Assembly: GCA_002348345.1 (NCBI GenBank)
Contig: DEAY01000449.1
Location: 1-9,491, forward strand
DNA from: Verrucomicrobia bacterium UBA2970
GTDB taxonomy: Bacteria > Verrucomicrobiota > Verrucomicrobiia > Limisphaerales > AAA164-E04
DNA: 9,491 nucleotides
Direction of reading: 5' to 3'
Shown: in pieces, positions 1-5,094 of the stretch
Numbering within the stretch: position 1 is the first letter of the stretch
How the letters are laid out: every line of letters begins with the position of its first letter
The notes under the pieces: model-generated
Database searches by the model: none
Told to the model about the DNA's origin: nothing
The model's input: the letters and a program-made list of their open reading frames with translations, nothing else
Program-made: the position numbers and the translations under genes

Positions 1-768
1 TTCAGCGGGGGTGCCATCCAAAAGGGTGATTGGAAGATGATCGAGCGCTTTGCGACAAGGGAACCCGAGCTCTATCACCTGGGGCAGGATCCTTCGGAGC
101 AAGTCAACCTGGCTGGTGAGAATCCTTTGAAACTCGGAGAACTCAGTGATCAACTCGAAGCCTGGCGGGTTCGCGTCGGGGCGTGCCGCCCCTCGCCACC
201 TCTGCTCAGCGAGGCTGGCCAACTCGAGTTTGCCGAGCATTTCTCGGGGCGGACCAGTCGGCGCCTTACCGTTTCAGGGGGCATGTCGGTCGCCTCAGGG
301 GCCCTGGTGAGCACCCCGAGCGATGAAGAAACCAGATGGGTTCAAGTGAATGAACTCACCTTGAAAGAGGCGATTGTCCGAATCGATTTCCGACGTCGAG
401 GGTCGGGGGATCTGCGGTTGGTAGCCAAGACGGATGGCAAGGCTCGGTCCGTTATCTCGATTGGCGCCAATGGGTTTTCGCTCGAGGTCTCAGGGGAGAT
501 GGGTAAAGCGAGGAATGAGTGCGCCTATGCATTTGAGCCCGACCGTTGGTATACGTTGACGGTGGAGTTTGTCGGGGAACATCTTCTGGCTCACGTTGAT
601 CATCAACACGTCGTCTCCGTGCAGTATCCCCAGTTGAAGGAAGAACGAACCACCTTGACGATCCGGAGCGATGTTGAAGCGATGGCTCTGGATAATATTG
701 TGCTCCTCAGTGCCCGGAAGAGTCCGAAGTGGACGGAGAGGCTCGAGCAACTCCGCTCGCGTCATTAG
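1..768 (+). CDS. Sulfatase, C-terminal part, with extra C-terminal beta-sandwich-like domain (5' partial)
   Basis: The reading frame is open from base 1, so the gene starts upstream of the window. Window codons 5-40 read AIQKGDWKMIE then PELYHLGQDPSEQVNLA, the standard C-terminal strand pair of type I (formylglycine) sulfatases, which usually end shortly after a 'DLxxDPxExxNLA' motif. The catalytic part with the CxPSR motif is not visible, so the substrate cannot be stated. About 185 residues follow the normal sulfatase end (after codon 70). They begin EFAEHFSG and end ALDNIVLLSA, with alternating hydrophobic strands such as DLRLVAK, WYTLTVEFVG and HLLAHVDHQHVV. This looks like a concanavalin A/LamG-like beta-sandwich, possibly a glycan-binding appendage (inference). 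It resembles in layout, not in close sequence, the modules of the neighbouring minus-strand gene. The TAG stop is at 766-768. The family call is secure; the function of the extension is not. Confidence 0.86.
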   Translation, partial: FSGGAIQKGDWKMIERFATREPELYHLGQDPSEQVNLAGENPLKLGELSDQLEAWRVRVGACRPSPPLLSEAGQLEFAEHFSGRTSRRLTVSGGMSVASGALVSTPSDEETRWVQVNELTLKEAIVRIDFRRRGSGDLRLVAKTDGKARSVISIGANGFSLEVSGEMGKARNECAYAFEPDRWYTLTVEFVGEHLLAHVDHQHVVSVQYPQLKEERTTLTIRSDVEAMALDNIVLLSARKSPKWTERLEQLRSRH

Positions 769-855
769 GCAGAGGTGTGGTGGTTCGGGGCGCTTGGTAA
801 GGGATGGGTGCCGACGGAGTCTGCAGACGCCGCCGGCACCCTTCAATCCAGGCGG
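769..855. other. Convergent intergenic gap
   Basis: These 87 bases separate the stop codons of two converging genes. They contain the palindrome at 806-841 and no credible gene. Short open frames crossing the gap run into neighbouring genes and have no family features. Confidence 0.7.
806..841. terminator. Imperfect 36-bp palindrome, probable bidirectional terminator
   Basis: The outer arms GGGTGCCG (806-813) and CGGCACCC (834-841) pair perfectly. Inside them CGG (815-817) pairs with CCG (830-832), and the centre GTCTGCAGAC (819-828) is a perfect palindrome. Only two opposed positions fail to match (814/833 and 818/829). The site lies between two convergent genes, where a terminator serving both strands is expected. 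Neither side has a clear T-run, so an intrinsic terminator of the textbook kind is not proven. It could instead be a member of a dispersed palindromic repeat family. Confidence 0.55.
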
Positions 856-3800
856 CTAGGGGCTGCTTCGAAGCACCCGGTAGAAGCGGTGAGAAACTTC
901 CTGAGGAATCTCCATTTCGCTCGCGCTGGTTTCATCGCCTGCCGAGGAGATACCGCTGGCAAGTTCACTCCAGTCGATGAGGTTCTCTGACCACTCGACA
1001 TTGTAGGATTCCCCGGGGGCTGACGTCCAAGTAATGGTTGCGGTCAGAGCGGCGTCACCCGAAAGGTCGATGCCGGTGATCTCAACCGGTGCAAGCATGC
1101 CGGCCCCGGGCGGAGGAGCGATCCCCGGTTGGATCTCGAAGCGATCGATCAACATCTTGGGGGTGTTGCCGTTGCCTTCCCCAAACTTGAACATGACGAA
1201 ATCGACCGTGTCCGGGGTGAAGGCCGTCAACCCGTCGGCACTGGCGATTTCCTGCATTGCCCCCCCGTCAATGGAGAGGGTGAAGGTGGCGGTGCCTCCT
1301 TCGGCGTCCCAGGTGAAGCGGAAATGCAGGGGAACCCCGTCGGTGATCCCGACCTTGTTGATGCGATTGACGTTACCGCCCTTTTCGGCGGAAAAGACCC
1401 GGATGTCATCAAAGCTGTTATAGACGAGCTCGATAAACTTGCCTCCGAAGAAACGGAACTTGAAGTCCGAGTTGGATTCACTGAAATCCTGGAACTGGAG
1501 CTCCAAATCGGCGGTGAAACTGCCTCCGCCGGGGAGGGCGCGGCGGATTCCCGCATCGCCTCCGGAAGAGGTTGAAGGCTCGTTGACTTGATAGGCGCCA
1601 AGATCGTTGAACCCGATTTGAGCTTCCGGAGTCTCATCTCTCAGGGTCCATCCTTCTCCGAGTTCGGGGCCATCGAAGGTGTCAGCGAAGGCCTCAACGG
1701 GTGGCAACACTTCCGGGATGGGAACCACGGCCGAGGTGATCTCGAACGAATCGATCGTCATCGCCGGGGTGTTGCCGTTGCCTTCGCCAAACTTGAAAAG
1801 AATGAAGTCGACCGTTGCTGGTCCGAATTCTTTGAGATCGGCGACCCGGGCAATTTCCATCATGGGATCGCTCCCGACGGCCAATCCGACAACCGCCTCC
1901 TTGGCGGAATCATCCCAGATCAGGCGAAGCTGCAGGTCGTCCCCATCCTGGATGCCAACCCCTTGGAGTCGGGCGACATTTTCGCCCCGTTCCTGAGAGA
2001 ACACGCGGAGATCGTCGAAACTGTTGTAGACGATTTCCAAGAAGCGTCCTCCGAGAAAGCGGAATTTGAAGTCTGAATTCGAACCGGAGAACTGATCCAG
2101 GCGGACCGCGAGGTCGGCGGTAAAGCTGCCGCCCATCCCCACGAGTTTTCGCTGGATTCCAGCGGCTCCCGCCGAGGTCGAGGGATCCTGAACCTGATAA
2201 CGGCCATCACTGAAGCCGACTTGTGCATCGGTGCTGTCGTCGATGAGCGACCAACCCTCCGCCAGGTCGGGACCGTCGAATGAATCTTGAAAAGGCTGAA
2301 CCGGAGGTGTCGTGGGCATCTCGAACACGCCGGGTCGGAGTTCGAATCGATCAATCGATACTAATGGCACCGGACCATCTCCGAATTTAAACATCACCAT
2401 ATCAACCGAATTGGGAGTGAAGTCGGTTAACCCGGTTGCCGTCCCGATGATGGTCCACGGACCGTCATTGATCATCATTCCGTATTGGGCCGTTCCGATG
2501 GCCTCGTTCCAGATGAAGCGAAAGTGAACCGGCACCCCATGGGTGATCCCGACCTTGTTGATCCGGTTGATCGGACCTTTCTCTCCAGAGTGGACCCGGA
2601 TGTCGTCGAAACTGTTGTAGACCAGTTCGATGAAGGCTCCCCCAAAAAGCCGAATCTTGAAGTCCGAGCCCGTTCCCAAGAACTCATTAAAAATGATATC
2701 TGCATCCACGGTGAAACTGCCTCCCCCGATGATGGGGGTTTGGATGCCGGCCACTCCGGCCGAGCGGGAGGGATCGGAAAACTGATAGAGACCGTCGGAA
2801 AACCCGATCTGAGCGACGTCGTCGAGCTCCGCCCAGTCCAGAGACAAGTCGGGACCGTCGAACTCGTCGACGAAGGGTTCGATCCGTTCCACGGGAACGG
2901 CCGCAAATCCCTGTCGCACGGCGATTTTATCCAGCATCAGACTTGTTTCGCCGCTGTTGGAAAGCAGGATTTCGAGCGAACGAGGATCAAACGATGAGAC
3001 ATCAAACTCGCTGACGATCAATTCCAGATCTTCGCCGTTCTTTGCGACCCCCATTTCGAGGGCGAGGGAATCGGCATTCCAGGCGATTCGAACGTCCAGC
3101 GGTTCATCATTACCGAGGTTGAAATCATCGAGCTTGAGAATTTCGCCCCCTTTTTCCTGAGAAAAAACTCGGAGGGATCCATCGCCTCCGAAGGCGAGCT
3201 GAGTGTCGCCCGGGCCAGGGAGTCGGAGCCGGAAGTCTGCGTCCGAACCCGAAAAGCCAGTCAACTTCGCCATCAGGTCCACCGTGACGCTGCCCGGAGC
3301 GGGGAGTCGGAGTCGGAGCCCGTTGGACTCGTCGCCCTCACCGCCCTTGATTTCGTAGTGACCGCCATCCAAGAAGCCCGCTTGGCCAGCCTCGTTTCCA
3401 ACGGGGTTCCAGGCAGCTGCCAGCGCCGGGCCATCGAAGTCGTCGGTGAACGGTTCGACGGCCAGGGGGAGGTAACCACTGTTGAGCTCAAACTGGTCGA
3501 GGAGGAGCCGGGGGGCATTGCCGTTGCCGTCCCCGAACTTGAAAAGCATGAGATCCACGTTTTTCGGTTCGAAACCAAAAAGGCTGGATTCCTCCGCTAG
3601 AAGAATCATCGGGCCGCCGTTTTGGGCGAACCCGACTTGGACGGTGCCCGTCACGCTGTCGAAAGCCATTTTGAAATCGAGGACATCTCCATCCTGGAAA
3701 CCCACTTTGTTGAAGCGGCCGATATTGCCTCCCACTTCCCCGGAAAAGACCCGGATATCGTCAAAACTGTTGTAGACCACCTCGATAAACTTGCCGCCTA

Positions 3801-4725
3801 AAAATCGGAATTTGAAATCCGAGTTGGATCCGGCGAAATCCTGGAGCGTGAGGCGGGCTGTGGCGGTAAAGCTGCCCGTGCCGCCAACGGGGCGACGAAC
3901 GCCGGCATCCCCGCCTTTCTGATTATCCTTGATCTCGTAGCGACCGTCCGCAAATCCGATCTGGGTGGCCCCGTCTTCGTTATCTAAGGGGCTCCATCCT
4001 TCCCCAAGGTCGGGGCCCGAGAAATCATCGCTGAAGGCGGGAATCCCAACGGGGAGGGCTTCATCGAGGATTTCGAAGCGATCGAGAAATAATCGAGGGC
4101 TGTGATCCCCGGGGCCAATCCGAAAGAGGACCATGTCCACTCGGGTCGGTTGAAAGCCTGTCAGACCGTCGATGGTCGTGATCAACTGCAGCGGGTCCTC
4201 CTCGATGGCCACACCGACCCTCATCGTGCCGCTTGACTCGGTCCAGGAAAAGCGAATGTGCATCGGAGCATCTCCCGGATAACCAAAGGCGGGGAGACTG
4301 ACGGCGTTGCCGCCGCGTTCACCCGAGTAAACGCGAATGAGGTCGTTTGAGTTGAAAACGAGCTCCATGAATTTGGGGGCGAGAAAACGAAACTTGAAAT
4401 CGGCGCGTCCCTCGAAGAAGTCCTGGAGGCGAAGGGAGACATCGGCCGTGAAGTCTCCGGTTCCCGAAAGCGCCCGTCCGAGACCGGCATCAGCCGTCGA
4501 TTGTGAATCAACGATTTCGTACTCGCCCTTTCCAGTGAAGCCTTTGTGGGTATCGCCCTCCTTGTCGAAAATCATCCATGATTCATCCAGTTCAGGGCCG
4601 TCGAATTCCTCGACGAAAGGCTCCTCCGCGAGTGACAAGAACCCCGATGAGAGGCAAGCGATCAGGATTAATCGTGAGATTGTTCTGAGAAATGACCAGT
4701 CCGGTCGGGTTTTGAATCGATTCAT
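856..4725 (-). CDS. Exported giant protein of six tandem beta-sandwich-like modules with C-terminal FN3-like domain
   Basis: This 1289-residue protein (about 140 kDa) starts with an export signal: basic N-region MNRFKTR, hydrophobic stretch LILIACLSSGFLSLA, and likely signal peptidase I cleavage after A33 (SLA/EE). Six modules of roughly 190-200 residues follow at about residues 36-229, 230-424, 425-616, 617-810, 811-1011 and 1012-1201. Each opens with P/A-F-x-D-x-F-D-G-P-x-L and W, has a core like SDFKFRFLGGKFIE then YNSFDDIRVFS, and closes with VDxxxFKFGxG and a DRFEI-type strand. The strand pattern suggests a concanavalin A/LamG-like fold. Residues 1213-1289 are a separate FN3-like module. 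I see no catalytic motif. Binding, adhesion or scaffolding at the cell surface is inference. The gene stands alone, divergent from a peptidase gene and convergent with a sulfatase. The ATG has no clear Shine-Dalgarno site; it is chosen because it opens the signal peptide. Confidence 0.92.
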   Translation of the reverse strand: MNRFKTRPDWSFLRTISRLILIACLSSGFLSLAEEPFVEEFDGPELDESWMIFDKEGDTHKGFTGKGEYEIVDSQSTADAGLGRALSGTGDFTADVSLRLQDFFEGRADFKFRFLAPKFMELVFNSNDLIRVYSGERGGNAVSLPAFGYPGDAPMHIRFSWTESSGTMRVGVAIEEDPLQLITTIDGLTGFQPTRVDMVLFRIGPGDHSPRLFLDRFEILDEALPVGIPAFSDDFSGPDLGEGWSPLDNEDGATQIGFADGRYEIKDNQKGGDAGVRRPVGGTGSFTATARLTLQDFAGSNSDFKFRFLGGKFIEVVYNSFDDIRVFSGEVGGNIGRFNKVGFQDGDVLDFKMAFDSVTGTVQVGFAQNGGPMILLAEESSLFGFEPKNVDLMLFKFGDGNGNAPRLLLDQFELNSGYLPLAVEPFTDDFDGPALAAAWNPVGNEAGQAGFLDGGHYEIKGGEGDESNGLRLRLPAPGSVTVDLMAKLTGFSGSDADFRLRLPGPGDTQLAFGGDGSLRVFSQEKGGEILKLDDFNLGNDEPLDVRIAWNADSLALEMGVAKNGEDLELIVSEFDVSSFDPRSLEILLSNSGETSLMLDKIAVRQGFAAVPVERIEPFVDEFDGPDLSLDWAELDDVAQIGFSDGLYQFSDPSRSAGVAGIQTPIIGGGSFTVDADIIFNEFLGTGSDFKIRLFGGAFIELVYNSFDDIRVHSGEKGPINRINKVGITHGVPVHFRFIWNEAIGTAQYGMMINDGPWTIIGTATGLTDFTPNSVDMVMFKFGDGPVPLVSIDRFELRPGVFEMPTTPPVQPFQDSFDGPDLAEGWSLIDDSTDAQVGFSDGRYQVQDPSTSAGAAGIQRKLVGMGGSFTADLAVRLDQFSGSNSDFKFRFLGGRFLEIVYNSFDDLRVFSQERGENVARLQGVGIQDGDDLQLRLIWDDSAKEAVVGLAVGSDPMMEIARVADLKEFGPATVDFILFKFGEGNGNTPAMTIDSFEITSAVVPIPEVLPPVEAFADTFDGPELGEGWTLRDETPEAQIGFNDLGAYQVNEPSTSSGGDAGIRRALPGGGSFTADLELQFQDFSESNSDFKFRFFGGKFIELVYNSFDDIRVFSAEKGGNVNRINKVGITDGVPLHFRFTWDAEGGTATFTLSIDGGAMQEIASADGLTAFTPDTVDFVMFKFGEGNGNTPKMLIDRFEIQPGIAPPPGAGMLAPVEITGIDLSGDAALTATITWTSAPGESYNVEWSENLIDWSELASGISSAGDETSASEMEIPQEVSHRFYRVLRSSP
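859..1089 (-). other. C-terminal FN3-like domain of the repeat protein (residues ~1213-1289)
   Basis: The last 77 residues do not match the six modules. They read as a small beta domain with ATITWTSAPGESYNVEWS, then ENLIDWSELASGI and FYRVLRSS. The 'TWTS..G..YNVEWSENL..W..L' pattern is, from general knowledge, a frequent C-terminal module in secreted Verrucomicrobiota proteins. No PEP-CTERM-like transmembrane tail or LPXTG motif is present, so the mode of retention is unknown. Confidence 0.65.
1123..1692 (-). repeat. Module 6 of the repeat protein (residues ~1012-1201)
   Basis: Near-consensus module with FDGPELGEGW, NSDFKFRFFGGKFIE, VYNSFDDIRVFSAEKGGN and RINKVGITDGVPLHFRF. The middle resembles module 4 and the end resembles module 5. 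A short proline/glycine linker (APPPGAG) joins it to the C-terminal domain. Confidence 0.88.
1693..2295 (-). repeat. Module 5 of the repeat protein (residues ~811-1011)
   Basis: Near-consensus module with FDGPDLAEGW, NSDFKFRFLGGRFLE, VYNSFDDLRVFSQERGEN, a GIQDGD segment like module 2, and FKFGEGNGNTP shared exactly with module 6. A proline-rich linker (VPIPEVLPPVE) leads to module 6. Confidence 0.88.
2296..2877 (-). repeat. Module 4 of the repeat protein (residues ~617-810)
   Basis: Near-consensus module with FDGPDLSLDW, GSDFKIRLFGGAFIE, VYNSFDDIRVHSGEKG and RINKVGITHGVPVHFRF. The middle block closely matches module 6. The closing segment FKFGDGPVP is shorter than in modules 2, 5 and 6. A proline-rich linker (PTTPPVQ) leads to module 5. 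Confidence 0.88.
2878..3453 (-). repeat. Module 3 of the repeat protein (residues ~425-616), the divergent copy
   Basis: It retains the opening PFTDDFDGPALAAAW, a DADFRLRL strand and RVFSQEKGG. The conserved YNSFDD core is replaced by FGGDGSL, and the closing glycine-rich FKFGxGNGN segment is lost, becoming LLSNSGE then LMLDKIAV. It is the outlier of the six. Confidence 0.8.
3454..4038 (-). repeat. Module 2 of the repeat protein (residues ~230-424)
   Basis: Near-consensus module: FSGPDLGEGW, NSDFKFRFLGGKFIE, VYNSFDDIRVFSGE, a GFQDGD segment shared in style with module 5, and the closing FKFGDGNGNAP plus LLLDQFEL. Confidence 0.88.
4039..4620 (-). repeat. Module 1 of the repeat protein (residues ~36-229)
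   Basis: First module, directly after the signal peptide. It keeps FDGPELDESW, ADFKFRFL, VFNSNDLIRVYSGERGGN and the closing LFLDRFEI. It differs from the later modules in the core: NSND replaces NSFDD, and LAPKF replaces LGGKF. Confidence 0.85.
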
Positions 4726-5094
4726 ATTGCTTACTAGATAACAAGAGCGGGTCGCTTCCTAAGGATGGGACCTCATCTGTCCTTCCGGGTGGTGCGTTCC
4801 AACCTTAGCCTGCTTTGTTTGTGGATTGGGTGGGACGCTAGCGGTTCTCATGTAATAATGCAAGGTCGACAGGGTTAAGGAGATCTCGAGCCGCCGGGAA
4901 TGCCAGAAAAGAGCTCGCAAACATTCTGCCTGTCTTCTCGGCGACATCGCGCCGGGTGAGGGTGGGGGGCACTGCTCAGCGTTCACCTGTTTCCCGGCGG
5001 GACCGCAAAGAACGGCTCCTCCGGATTGATTTAATTCAAGAATCGATTTCGGATGGGGATTGTTCAATGTGGATTTGCAAGTCGATTATCTGCC
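4726..5094. promoter_or_regulatory. Divergent intergenic region (369 bp) between repeat-protein and S9 peptidase genes
   Basis: No credible gene is present; a 102-codon minus-strand frame at 4759-5067 has biased, low-information composition and no family features. The region must hold promoters for both flanking genes. The best plus-strand candidate is an extended -10-like TGTAATAAT at 4851-4859, with no good -35; it would give a leader of about 230 bases. I found no convincing minus-strand promoter. An exact 10-bp inverted repeat (4891-4900 and 4991-5000) and a small GC hairpin (CGGCG 4939-4943 with CGCCG 4950-4954) are the only structures I see. I see no riboswitch that I recognise. Confidence 0.4.
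4891..5000. repeat. 10-bp inverted repeat in divergent promoter region
   Basis: CCGCCGGGAA at 4891-4900 is the exact reverse complement of TTCCCGGCGG at 4991-5000; the arms are 90 bases apart. The arms do not extend further. This could be a pair of regulator half-sites or chance; a GC-rich 10-mer pair in 370 bases is not very improbable. Confidence 0.3.

Noticed and set aside
1129..2076. Plus-strand frames with repeated-looking peptides inside the repeat-protein gene
   Set aside because: Their repetition simply mirrors the tandem modules encoded on the minus strand.
1123..4620. CRISPR-like or intergenic direct repeats
   Set aside because: The periodic DNA similarity has a period near 580 bases and keeps one reading frame throughout, so it is protein-module repetition.
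4654..4665. Possible lipobox (LIAC, C24) in the repeat protein, suggesting a lipoprotein
   Set aside because: The hydrophobic run before the Cys is only about five residues after R18, too short for a lipoprotein signal; cleavage after SLA (A33) fits better.
4759..5067. 102-codon minus-strand frame in the divergent intergenic region
   Set aside because: No similarity, domain, signal or ribosome-binding site is apparent, and it would occupy the promoter region for both neighbours.
5053..5094. Longer start for the S9 peptidase at 5053
   Set aside because: It would put 14 extra residues before a good MKK signal peptide, and has no better ribosome-binding site.
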